Source: TMED80 sp964646455 (lineage in GTDB: Bacteria > Fidelibacterota > Marinisomatia > Marinisomatales > UBA1611). From it: a DNA stretch of 64,000 nucleotides. The notes beneath the pieces were generated by a model. That model was given only the letters and a program-made list of their open reading frames with translations. It was not told the origin of the DNA and searched no databases. Location of the stretch: NCBI GenBank assembly GCA_964646455.1, contig CAZYDX010000001.1, positions 28,066-92,065 on the forward strand. Direction: 5' to 3'. A program made the translations under genes and the position numbers. Positions 8,394 through 17,401 of this stretch are shown here, in pieces. Within the stretch, counting starts at the first letter, position 1, and the number at the start of each line of letters is the position of its first letter.

Positions 8394-10135
8394 TTAAAGA
8401 AGATATAAAGTACAGTGAAATATTAAGGGAGAATAGTGAATTAGCTAAGGTGCTTCCAGATAAAAGTTATGAGATAAAAATATTATCAAATATTATTACT
8501 TCTCAAGTAAATGAAATTTTAGAATATACATTGAGATTAGAATCAATACCTGCAATAGTAAAATCTGGTAACTATGATAATATAGTTCAAGATAGTTCTG
8601 TTTATAATAATTCAGATTTATGCATAATATTTTGGGAATTATGTAATATTATTAATGGATTTCAGTATAAAATAGAACTCTTAACTAATAGAGAGTTGGA
8701 AGATCTTAAAATAAAGATGAAGACTGAGATTGATCTTGTAATTCGTAATTTACAAAAGGCCTCTCTTGTTATTTTTAATCAGTTTTCATCATTAGCATTT
8801 TCAACAAATAGTATAATTAGCAATAATTATAAAAGTTTTTCAGATGAATTAAATCAATATTTAAAAGATCGAATAACTGATAATATACGTATAGTAGAAA
8901 TAGATAATGTATTAGCAAATATTGGTTTGCAAAAATGTTTGGATGAGAGGAATTATTATTCTTCTAAAGCATTATATACAGTTGAATTTTTCAGATCCTA
9001 TACTGAATATGTTAAGCCTTATATAATGTCTGCCAATGGCAAAGCAAAGAAGATTTTAATTTTTGATTGTGATAATACATTATGGAAGGGTGTGCTTGGT
9101 GAAGATGGTATTGATAATATTGAAATGTCATCTGATACAAATAATGGATGTATATTTTCTGAGATTCAGGATATTGCACTGGCTTTAAATAGACAAGGTG
9201 TACTAATTGGCTTGTGTAGTAAGAATAATATAGATGATATAGACGAAGTTATTGGTTCTCACCCAAATATGAAAATCAAAGATGAAAACATCTCTATAAA
9301 GAAATGTAACTGGTCAGATAAAGTTTCTAATCTCAGAGAGATTGCTGAAGAATTAAATATTGGTTTAGATAGTATTCTTTTTATAGATGATTCGTCTTTT
9401 GAAATAAACTTTGTAAATGAACAATTGCCAGAAATTACTACTTTGCAAGTTCCTGAAAGAATATATAATTATCCAAGATTATTGCGGGAAAATATTAGAC
9501 ATTTTTATAATTTATCATCCACTGATGAAGATAGGAAAAAGAATTCAATTTATAGGCAACAATCAAAAAGGAAGAATGATCAAAAGAGATTTTCAAATAT
9601 TGAAGATTATCTAGTTTCCTTAAATATAGAAGTAAAAATGTATGAAAATATAGAAACTATAATTCCGCGAGTATCACAGATGAGTCTTAAAACAAACCAA
9701 TTCAACCTTACAACAAATAGATATACTGAAAATGATATTAAAAAATTTAATATGGATAAAAGAATCAGAATTTATGCTTTTTCAGTCACTGACAAGTTTG
9801 GTGATAGTGGAATAACAGGATTATCAATAATAAAACTTATAACTGAAACTAAAACGGCAGAAATTGATACTTTTCTTATGAGCTGTAGAATTATTGGTAG
9901 GAATATAGAATATGCATTCATTAACAATATTATAACGAGAATAAAAAAAGAAAAGTTTAGTTATGTAAAAGCAAATTATATAAAAACAAATAAAAATGAT
10001 CAGGTGAAAAATTTCTATGACTCTTGTTCTTTTAAAAACATTGAATCTAATAAACTAAATAAAAAATATATTTTAGATTTAAGCAAATATGAACCAAAAC
10101 TAATAAACTATATCAGGATTGAAAATGCCAAATAA
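8390..10135 (+). CDS. FkbH-like HAD-IIIC/GNAT protein, probable acyl-ACP (glyceryl-type) loading enzyme
   Basis: The 581-residue protein has the three-part FkbH layout: an N-terminal SGNH-like region (about 1-215), a HAD subfamily IIIC domain with D226-C-D228-N-T-L-W and L-F-I-D-D-S, and a C-terminal GNAT-like domain introduced by LKTNQFNLTTNRY. In polyketide systems FkbH proteins take 1,3-bisphosphoglycerate, remove phosphate and load glycerate onto an ACP. A stand-alone ACP follows immediately (11 bp overlap). In a glycan locus the loaded acid could be passed to an amino sugar to make a glyceramido or similar group; that last step is inference. Confidence 0.85.
   Translation: MIKEDIKYSEILRENSELAKVLPDKSYEIKILSNIITSQVNEILEYTLRLESIPAIVKSGNYDNIVQDSSVYNNSDLCIIFWELCNIINGFQYKIELLTNRELEDLKIKMKTEIDLVIRNLQKASLVIFNQFSSLAFSTNSIISNNYKSFSDELNQYLKDRITDNIRIVEIDNVLANIGLQKCLDERNYYSSKALYTVEFFRSYTEYVKPYIMSANGKAKKILIFDCDNTLWKGVLGEDGIDNIEMSSDTNNGCIFSEIQDIALALNRQGVLIGLCSKNNIDDIDEVIGSHPNMKIKDENISIKKCNWSDKVSNLREIAEELNIGLDSILFIDDSSFEINFVNEQLPEITTLQVPERIYNYPRLLRENIRHFYNLSSTDEDRKKNSIYRQQSKRKNDQKRFSNIEDYLVSLNIEVKMYENIETIIPRVSQMSLKTNQFNLTTNRYTENDIKKFNMDKRIRIYAFSVTDKFGDSGITGLSIIKLITETKTAEIDTFLMSCRIIGRNIEYAFINNIITRIKKEKFSYVKANYIKTNKNDQVKNFYDSCSFKNIESNKLNKKYILDLSKYEPKLINYIRIENAK
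10114..10118 (+). promoter_or_regulatory. Shine-Dalgarno-like site of the ACP gene
   Basis: CAGGA, 6 nt before the ATG at 10125, favours that start over the in-frame TTG at 10119. Confidence 0.4.
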
Positions 10136-10370
10136 TTTAGAAAATAGTTTGAAAGAAATAATGTCTGCAGTATTTACAGTAGATAAAAATGAATTAGATC
10201 ATAATTCTTCGCCTGAAGATATTTCATCATGGGATTCACTTAAACATCTTAATCTTGTTGCTGCGATAGAGACTGAGTTAAATATAGATTTATCTGATGA
10301 TGAGATTGTATGTTTGACGGATTTTCACAATATTCTTTTAATTATAGAAAAAAAATATAAAGATAAGTAA
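10125..10370 (+). CDS. Acyl carrier protein
   Basis: This is an 81-residue four-helix ACP with the phosphopantetheine attachment serine at S38 in SSWDSLKHLNLV. The following E-x-x-L-N-I-D-L-S-D-D-E segment is typical of helix II-III. It is acidic overall, as ACPs are. It overlaps the FkbH-like gene and so is probably its dedicated partner, holding a short hydroxyacyl group as a thioester. No ketosynthase or condensation domain is nearby, which argues for acyl transfer to a sugar rather than chain extension. A PPTase must be supplied from elsewhere. Confidence 0.9.
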   Translation: MPNNLENSLKEIMSAVFTVDKNELDHNSSPEDISSWDSLKHLNLVAAIETELNIDLSDDEIVCLTDFHNILLIIEKKYKDK

Positions 10371-10471
10371 ATAATTTATTCCTAAAAATTTATACTAACT
10401 TTCACTCAAGTTTATCTAATTAAGTCTATTATTGAATATTATTTTAAGTTCAAAACAATCTATGATTTCAA

Positions 10472-12007
10472 GTGAATGATCCTTTATTAAAATCTGAGTA
10501 TTTATATAATTTAAAAAGAACATCTACTATAAAATTTTCAGATATATCTAAACCGAATATGGTATGTTTGATAGTTGCAAATGGAGGACCAACAAAACTG
10601 CTACAAAGTTATTTGGATGGACATCCACAATTATACAATATACCTTGTTATCCAATGATATATTATTACCCACATTGGGAAACATGGGAAATAAATGAAT
10701 CTTCAAATTGGACTTGGGAAAAAATTATTGATTTATTTTGCAATAAACACTCATCTCTTTTGGATTCGCGAAATATAGGAGGTTTAAATGGTTTAGATCG
10801 GTTAGGTGATAATAAAAACGAACATATAGAGATCAGTGAAAAATTATTCCGCTTTTATTTAAAAGAAATGTTAAAAGAAGAGCCAATTAAAAGACGGACC
10901 TTTCTTTTAGCGGTATATTATGTTTATGCCATATGTAAGGGACAAGATTTATCTAATAAAACTACATTATTATGGCCGCATCATGTTTATGAATATCTAG
11001 ATATTTACTTTTCTGACTTTCCTGACTCTATATTAATTGGTTCAATTCGAGATTCTAGACCCAAAATTTATCGTAACTATGAATTGAACACTAAAACTGA
11101 TCAATATAAGCTAAATCCTACTGATCAAATGATATATCGTTCGCACATTTATTATCATGTAGTAAAAAATATGTTTTATTCCCATCACAAACTGAAAAAT
11201 TATGTTAATCCATCTAGAGCTTATTTCCTTAAGCATGAAGAATTAGCGATGGACCAAAAGAAAACTATGCAGAACTTTTGCAGAATTATTCATATTGATT
11301 TCTTGAATCTTTTATTAGATAGCACATTTGATGGAAAGTTATGGTGGGGGCATAGAATTTATGATATGCCCATTTCTAATGAAAACATGAAACCTAAAGA
11401 AAGAGTCAACTTGATTTCGAAAATGGCATTGGAAAGAGTATTATTAACAGATTGGAATCAATATTCCTCATTAGAAATATTTGTAATTGAAGGAATTGCT
11501 TATGATTTTTTCACTAAGTATAATTACGATTTATTATATTATAAAAAAGATACATTTATTTACCGCTTTATATTATTCTTAATAATTTTATTACCACAAA
11601 GTTTTGAATTAAGAGATTTTATATACTATTGGTCACCTATAAATCATAAAAATTTCCTTGTGTTAGCTTTTAAAGAATGTAGAGGGATTATACCTTTAAA
11701 AGATTATTCAAAAAATGCATCCTATATTTATAAACGTAATTATAAAGACTTCAAATTGTGGGAAAAGAGTTATTCATACCGTCTTTTTGAAAAAACAAAG
11801 AATTTTAATTATGGAAGTAAATATTGGTTCATAATTGCAACGATCCAGAATTTTGGTGCAGTAATATATATATTAGGAAAATATTTTCATTTTTTAATAT
11901 CAGCTTTTTTATTACCGGTCCAATATTGCAAACGTGTTTTATTGCATTTCTCAGGTTTATGGAAGAGATTATTTAACAAAACCTTTTGGGTTCAAGAATT
12001 AACTTAA
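10472..12007 (+). CDS. Sulfotransferase-family protein with long C-terminal membrane-associated extension
   Basis: The 511-residue protein starts at GTG. Residues 38-54 (G-G-P-T-K-L-L-Q-S-Y-L-D-G-H-P-Q-L) match the PAPS 5'-phosphosulfate loop of sulfotransferases (GxxT..LLQ.LLDGHPQ). SIRDSRPKIYRNY near residue 190 matches the 3'-phosphate-binding RDPR element. The last 150 residues are unusual, with hydrophobic stretches (FILFLIILLP; FIIATIQNFGAVIYILG; FLISAFLLPV) suggesting membrane attachment. It should put sulfate from PAPS on a sugar hydroxyl. The next gene encodes an ATP sulfurylase domain, which supports this role. A 101-bp gap before it shows no clear signal. Confidence 0.75.
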   Translation: MNDPLLKSEYLYNLKRTSTIKFSDISKPNMVCLIVANGGPTKLLQSYLDGHPQLYNIPCYPMIYYYPHWETWEINESSNWTWEKIIDLFCNKHSSLLDSRNIGGLNGLDRLGDNKNEHIEISEKLFRFYLKEMLKEEPIKRRTFLLAVYYVYAICKGQDLSNKTTLLWPHHVYEYLDIYFSDFPDSILIGSIRDSRPKIYRNYELNTKTDQYKLNPTDQMIYRSHIYYHVVKNMFYSHHKLKNYVNPSRAYFLKHEELAMDQKKTMQNFCRIIHIDFLNLLLDSTFDGKLWWGHRIYDMPISNENMKPKERVNLISKMALERVLLTDWNQYSSLEIFVIEGIAYDFFTKYNYDLLYYKKDTFIYRFILFLIILLPQSFELRDFIYYWSPINHKNFLVLAFKECRGIIPLKDYSKNASYIYKRNYKDFKLWEKSYSYRLFEKTKNFNYGSKYWFIIATIQNFGAVIYILGKYFHFLISAFLLPVQYCKRVLLHFSGLWKRLFNKTFWVQELT

Positions 12008-12067
12008 TAAATATTTAGATTTATTTGTTTATAACAGACTGTATTGTGATTATTATTAAGGTAAAAA

Positions 12068-14239
12068 ATGAAAAATATTAAAATTCTATCTACTCTAGGA
12101 CCAAGTTCTTTGGATAAAAAAGTAATTCGACGATTAACTGAATTAGGAGTTGATATGTTTCGTTTAAATTTATCTCATATAACCATAGATCAACTTGAAA
12201 GTAATATTAATATTATTAGAGATTATAGTAATGTTCCCATTTGTTTGGATACGGAAGGTGCTCAGGTGAGAACTGGAGTTGTAAAGGGTGGGAAAATATT
12301 TGTTAAAGAAGGAGAAATAATAGAACTCATTTCATATGAATTATCTGATAATAAAAACTTATTTTATTTTACACCACTTCATATTATGGATAGGTTAAGT
12401 TTAGGCGATTTAATTAGTATCGATTATGATTCATGCTTGATTCAGGTTATAGATAAAACTAGTTCAGGTATAAAAGTAATGGTGCTAAGTGAAGGAGAAA
12501 TTCATAGTAATAAAGCAGTATCTATTCTTCAAAAAAATCCTGAGCTTGAACCTCTTACCGCAAAAGATCTTGAAGCAATTATGATTGGTAAAAAATTAAA
12601 AATTAATAATGTCGCTTTATCATTTGCTAATAGTGGTAAAGATGTAAAACTGTTGCGGGAGTTGTGTTCTAAAGATTGTTCGATTATTTCTAAAATTGAG
12701 ACTACAAAAGCTATAGATAATTTGAATGAAATAATTCGATTGTCTGATGCCATTTTAATTGATCGTGGAGATTTATCAAAAGAAGAATTGATAGAAGAAA
12801 TACCATTTTTACAAAAATTTATAATTAATAAAGCAAATGAAATGAATAAAGAAGTTTATGTCGCCACAAATTTATTGGAATCAATGATAAGACATAAAAG
12901 CCCTACTCGTGCTGAGGTTAACGATGTAATAAACACGTTAATTGATGGTGCAGATGGATTAGTTTTAGCTGCAGAAACAGCAATTGGTGATTATCCAATT
13001 GAAAGCGTAGGGTATATCAAAAATCTAATAAGTACATACAATATGAAGATGCATAATGAAGGTAATGTCTATAATAATATAGAAAGTACATTTATCAATT
13101 TTCCTCATGGAGGAAAATTGATACAGCAGATCAAAATTCGAGATAAATTAGAATATGAGCATGAACTTCTAGTAGATGAACAAACATTATTAGATGTTGA
13201 ACAAATTGCAAATGGTGGTTATTCTCCTCTAACTGGCTTTATGGATGAAAAGAATCTGAAAAGTGTCTTAAATGAATATTATCTAACAAGCGGGGAAGTT
13301 TGGACAATGCCAGTAATTTTACAGGTTTGTAAGGGACAAATAAACAATTTTGTTATGGGAGATAGAATTGCATTATTATCTAAATATGATAATAAAATTT
13401 ATGGAATATTGGAATTATCTGATGTTTATAAAATAAACTCAAAGGAAATATCATTAAAATTATTTAATACTAATGATGCTAAGCATCCAGGTGTAAATAA
13501 TCTAAAGAATAAAGGAAATTATTGTTTGGGTGGTACTATTGAGTCTGTTCGAAAATTAAAAAATCCATATAAAAGATTCATTTTTACTCCAGAAGAAACA
13601 CGTTTTATCTTTGATAAAAGAGGCTGGAAAAAAATTATTGGATTTCATACTCGCAATGTTATCCATAAAGCACATGAATATATACAGATTAAGGCTTTGT
13701 CAGAATCATTTGCTGATGGTTTATTTATCCATCCGCTTATAGGACCGAAGAAAAAATTAGATTTTTCTTCAAATATTATATTAAAAAGTTACCAAATGAT
13801 GATCGATAATTATTACCCAAAAGGGAAAATTCTTTTGGGTGGTTTTCCATCATATCCAAGGTATGCAGCTGCACGTGAGGCTGTTTTTACTGCAATTTGT
13901 AGACAAAACTATGGCTGTAGTCATTTTATTATTGGAAGAGATCATTCAGGTGTTGGAAAATATAGTAAGTCAACAGAGGCAAAAGATCTATTTGAATTTT
14001 TGAAAAGTGGTTTAAATATTGAACCTATTTACTTTGATAAAGTATCTTATTGTAAAAAATGTAAGGACTATGTTGAAGATTGCAACCATACTAAACATGA
14101 TTTTAAATCAATTAGCGCTAGTTATGTTCGTAAGGTTTTTCAAGATGGAGAGATGCCTGAAGGTTGGCTTATAAGAGAAGAAATTAGCGAAATGATTAAT
14201 GCATCAATCAAAAACAAGGAAGATGTATTTTACAAATAA
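12068..14239 (+). CDS. Pyruvate kinase-ATP sulfurylase fusion protein
   Basis: This is a single 723-residue frame. Residues 1-330 are pyruvate kinase domains A and B: R32-L-N34-L-S36-H, D61-T62 with R68, the catalytic K209-I-E211, Mg ligand D235 in D-R-G-D-L, T267 in V-A-T-N-L-L-E-S-M, then the conserved PTRAE and GDYP motifs. The usual DTKG is DTEG here, and the PK C-terminal regulatory domain is missing. Residues 350-720 are ATP sulfurylase: H527-T-R-N-V-I-H533-K-A-H536 (usual QxRNxxHxxH, Q replaced by H), YPRYAAAREA, G623-R-D-H-S-G, and a zinc knuckle with C662, C665, C672. ATP sulfurylase makes APS from ATP and sulfate, an uphill step; PK makes ATP from PEP. Coupling them would drive sulfate activation for the adjacent sulfotransferase. 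No APS kinase is visible in the window. Confidence 0.9.
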   Translation: MKNIKILSTLGPSSLDKKVIRRLTELGVDMFRLNLSHITIDQLESNINIIRDYSNVPICLDTEGAQVRTGVVKGGKIFVKEGEIIELISYELSDNKNLFYFTPLHIMDRLSLGDLISIDYDSCLIQVIDKTSSGIKVMVLSEGEIHSNKAVSILQKNPELEPLTAKDLEAIMIGKKLKINNVALSFANSGKDVKLLRELCSKDCSIISKIETTKAIDNLNEIIRLSDAILIDRGDLSKEELIEEIPFLQKFIINKANEMNKEVYVATNLLESMIRHKSPTRAEVNDVINTLIDGADGLVLAAETAIGDYPIESVGYIKNLISTYNMKMHNEGNVYNNIESTFINFPHGGKLIQQIKIRDKLEYEHELLVDEQTLLDVEQIANGGYSPLTGFMDEKNLKSVLNEYYLTSGEVWTMPVILQVCKGQINNFVMGDRIALLSKYDNKIYGILELSDVYKINSKEISLKLFNTNDAKHPGVNNLKNKGNYCLGGTIESVRKLKNPYKRFIFTPEETRFIFDKRGWKKIIGFHTRNVIHKAHEYIQIKALSESFADGLFIHPLIGPKKKLDFSSNIILKSYQMMIDNYYPKGKILLGGFPSYPRYAAAREAVFTAICRQNYGCSHFIIGRDHSGVGKYSKSTEAKDLFEFLKSGLNIEPIYFDKVSYCKKCKDYVEDCNHTKHDFKSISASYVRKVFQDGEMPEGWLIREEISEMINASIKNKEDVFYK

Positions 14240-14361
14240 CATCATTATATAAGGTTAGTTGAATCCTTTAAATATTTATCATTTAATTTTCAAATCGCAA
14301 ATAATATATCTCCTTCTTTTTGCAATAAAATAAATAAACTTCTTACTTAATGTTTAATTGA

Positions 14362-15615
14362 ATGTCTACTGATATAAAAATATTTTTAATAAAATTTTCA
14401 AAAATTCCTATATATCTAATTATTATACCATTTATAATCATTGTTCGAATTATACGTCCGTTAATATTTATTAGGTTTGGTAAAATACATTCTTATATAA
14501 TTGGGCATTTTATTGCAGATACTGAATATTATCTAAATGAGAAAAAACTGCAAAAAATAAAGTCAATTGATTTTTTCTATTATTACTTTAAATACACTTC
14601 ATTTAAAAATCCTCCAAATGAACAATGGGATCTGATGGTGCGACGAAAATTATTTATTAATCCCTTGATTAAATTATTTCATAAAGTTAATGATTTTATT
14701 CCTGGTGGTGATTTGCATAAGATAAATATGCCTCTTCAAAAAACTAAATTCAACAATTTAAAACTTGTAAGAAACAGAATCCTCAATGATGCTATTATTG
14801 ATAAAGATGATTTGATACACATAAATTTTACTAATGAAGAAATTCAAAGAGGAGAAAATTTTTTAAAAGACATAGGTGTTAAATCTGAAGATAAATTTGT
14901 TTGTTTGCTTGTTAGAGATTCTGCTTATAAAGACAAATTCCAAAATTGGAGAAAAAATTGGGCATACCATAATTACAGAGATTCAGATATTGAAGACTAT
15001 AAACTTATGGTATCATCATTGGTTAAAAAAGGCTATAGGGTATTTAGAATGGGTAAAGTTGTAAATAATCCACTAGATGTTTCGCACCCATTCTTTATTG
15101 ATTATGCTAATTCAGATTTTCGATCTGATTTTCTTGATATTTGGTTAATGGCTAATTGTTATTTCTGCGTAACTACTGGTTGCGGAATAGATACTCTTTG
15201 TAGAAATTTTATGAGACCTATGGTTTTAGTAAATTTTTTGCCAATTAATACTATTCCTAACCTTCCTCCCTTAATTCTATCCCCAAAAACATTATTATGG
15301 GAAAGTACGGGTGAAAGATTATGTCTATCGGAGTCTATTAGACACTCTTATATCCGTACTGAACTATATAAAGATGCAGGAATATTAATAAAAAATCTTT
15401 CATCAGTTGAAATAAATGAAACAGTTTTAGAGATGGAATCAAAATTATTAGGTAATTGGAAGAAGTCTAAGTTAGACAATCAATTAAATATTCGGGCTTT
15501 AGAATTGTTATATAAAAATATTACATATCGAAAAATACGTTCTTCAATTCATTATCTAGATTCTAGTATTAGTGATACATTCTTACGTCATAATCATGAA
15601 TGGTTTTTAAAATGA
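14362..15615 (+). CDS. TIGR04372-type putative glycosyltransferase
   Basis: The 417-residue protein begins with hydrophobic segments (residues about 14-40) followed by a soluble domain. Features I associate with the TIGR04372 family are V-C-L-L-V-R-D-S-A-Y, the YRDSDIEDY segment, KGYRVFRMGKVV, SDFLDIWLMANC and CVTTGCGIDTL. These resemble a GT-B-type donor-binding domain. It probably adds one sugar of the repeat unit on the cytoplasmic face. Its stop overlaps the ABC transporter start as ATGA. The donor sugar is unknown. Confidence 0.75.
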   Translation: MSTDIKIFLIKFSKIPIYLIIIPFIIIVRIIRPLIFIRFGKIHSYIIGHFIADTEYYLNEKKLQKIKSIDFFYYYFKYTSFKNPPNEQWDLMVRRKLFINPLIKLFHKVNDFIPGGDLHKINMPLQKTKFNNLKLVRNRILNDAIIDKDDLIHINFTNEEIQRGENFLKDIGVKSEDKFVCLLVRDSAYKDKFQNWRKNWAYHNYRDSDIEDYKLMVSSLVKKGYRVFRMGKVVNNPLDVSHPFFIDYANSDFRSDFLDIWLMANCYFCVTTGCGIDTLCRNFMRPMVLVNFLPINTIPNLPPLILSPKTLLWESTGERLCLSESIRHSYIRTELYKDAGILIKNLSSVEINETVLEMESKLLGNWKKSKLDNQLNIRALELLYKNITYRKIRSSIHYLDSSISDTFLRHNHEWFLK

Positions 15616-17381
15616 ATAAAGTATTAAAAGTTTTTAATACTCTTATACGTCAATTTCCAAAACATTTTATTATATTGTTTTTTCTTATTGTTTTACAAAC
15701 TAGTTTAAGTGTACTGAGTGTTTTATCGGTTGCACCAATAGCTGATTTCTTTTTAGGTAATTCAGGAGAAAATGCAAATATAATTACTCGTTATTTTGAG
15801 AGTGTTTTTGGTTATTTAGATCTTGAATTACATTTAATGTATCTATTTATCTTTTTCGGTGGCATTACTTTAATAAATGGCCTTTTTAATTTGATTGTTC
15901 ATTATTCGATACTGAGAGTTAAATATGATGTATTAAATAACATGTTAACAAGTTCTATCGGAGAGTTTTTTCAATCTCGATTATTATTTTTCACTCAAGG
16001 TGATATGGGATTATTATTAAATACTTTTCAGCGTGAGGTTGCTAAAATTGGGGATACATTCGGTGGCATTACAAGATTTTTCGCTAATATATTTCATACA
16101 TTAATTCTATTAAGTATACCTATTTATTTTTCCCCAATGCTTACAGGGTTATTCTTGATCCTTTCCTTTATCATTTCTAGTCCACTGATATTTTTAAATC
16201 GATATATTTATTCTCTAGGTAAAAAAAATACAGAAACAGCAAATATAACTTCTGGAATTTTACATGAAACGATGACAGCAGCTAAGCTAATTCTTAGTTC
16301 TGGAAGGCAGCATGCAGCTGTAAAGAGGTATTCGGATTCTATAATTAAACACTCTACAGTTAGTGTCAAATTTCAATCTATTCTCCATGCCGCTGGGATA
16401 TTATATCAACCCTTGGGTATTATTGTAGTTCTTATTTTGGTTTATGTTGCGTTTATAGAAGGATTGCAGTTGAGTGAACTATCTTTGATCCTTTTTTCTA
16501 TTTATAGGCTTATACCTAATATGGCAGCATTATTTAAAAGTACAGCTACAATTGGTGGTTTTGCTCCAGCCTTTGAGCAACTAGAAAAATTGCGCATTGA
16601 TGCGGAAAAATTTAAAGAATATTCGGGTGGAGCAGAATTTATATCACTAAATAAATCTATTCGTTTTCAAGATGTGTCATTTAATTATCCTGGGCGAAAG
16701 ATGGCGTTAAATCAAATTGATCTAAATTTTAAAAAGAATCACATGACAGCTTTGGTAGGAAAATCTGGAGCTGGTAAAACAACAGTCGTTGATTTAATTT
16801 TGGGATTATATGAAAATACTAATGGTTCTTTATTATTAGATGGAAGTGACATCAATCAGTATAATATAAATTCATTTCGTAAAAAGATTGGTTATGTACC
16901 TCAAGATCCACAACTTTTTGATGCATCAGTAAGAGAAAATTTATTATGGTCTAATCCTTATGCAACTGAGAAAGATATGTGGGAGGCATGTAAATTAGCC
17001 AATGCTAAAGACTTTGTTTCTGATCTTCCCGGTATGTTAGACACTACTCTAGGAGACAGGGGTATAAGAATTTCTGGTGGTCAGCGACAAAGGCTTGCAT
17101 TAGCAAGGGCGATTATTCGCAAACCAGATATACTCATTCTTGATGAAGCTACAAGTGCTCTTGATACAGAATCTGAGAGATTAATTCACGATTCTATAGT
17201 TTACTTAAAAAATAAAATGACAATTATAATTATTGCACATCGTTTATCCACAATAAAAAATGCAAACTATATTTATGTCTTAAATGAAGGAAGTGTAGTT
17301 CAAGAAGGTTCTTTTTCAAAATTAGCAGATCAAGAAGGGCATTTTTCTAATATGATCAAATTGCAATTAATGAATAATTAG
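15612..17381 (+). CDS. ABC exporter, fused permease-ATPase (MsbA-like)
   Basis: The protein has about 589 residues, with six transmembrane helices in residues 1-320 and a nucleotide-binding domain from about 345: Walker A (VGKSGAGKTT) near residue 385, Q-loop Y-V-P-Q-D-P, signature ISGGQRQR, Walker B ILILDEATSAL and the H-loop IAHRL. This is a homodimeric half-transporter of the lipid/oligosaccharide flippase type. Because no Wzx is recognised in the window, it may flip lipid-linked glycan (PglK-like) or export another substrate. I chose the ATG at 15612 for its ATGA overlap; an in-frame ATG at 15600 would add four residues. Confidence 0.9.
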   Translation: MNKVLKVFNTLIRQFPKHFIILFFLIVLQTSLSVLSVLSVAPIADFFLGNSGENANIITRYFESVFGYLDLELHLMYLFIFFGGITLINGLFNLIVHYSILRVKYDVLNNMLTSSIGEFFQSRLLFFTQGDMGLLLNTFQREVAKIGDTFGGITRFFANIFHTLILLSIPIYFSPMLTGLFLILSFIISSPLIFLNRYIYSLGKKNTETANITSGILHETMTAAKLILSSGRQHAAVKRYSDSIIKHSTVSVKFQSILHAAGILYQPLGIIVVLILVYVAFIEGLQLSELSLILFSIYRLIPNMAALFKSTATIGGFAPAFEQLEKLRIDAEKFKEYSGGAEFISLNKSIRFQDVSFNYPGRKMALNQIDLNFKKNHMTALVGKSGAGKTTVVDLILGLYENTNGSLLLDGSDINQYNINSFRKKIGYVPQDPQLFDASVRENLLWSNPYATEKDMWEACKLANAKDFVSDLPGMLDTTLGDRGIRISGGQRQRLALARAIIRKPDILILDEATSALDTESERLIHDSIVYLKNKMTIIIIAHRLSTIKNANYIYVLNEGSVVQEGSFSKLADQEGHFSNMIKLQLMNN

Positions 17382-17401
17382 AATGATCAAAGTTTGGTAG
17401 A

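Noticed and set aside
9417..9614. 65-codon plus-strand frame in another phase of the FkbH-like gene
   Set aside because: Overlaps the HAD domain coding region; no independent support.
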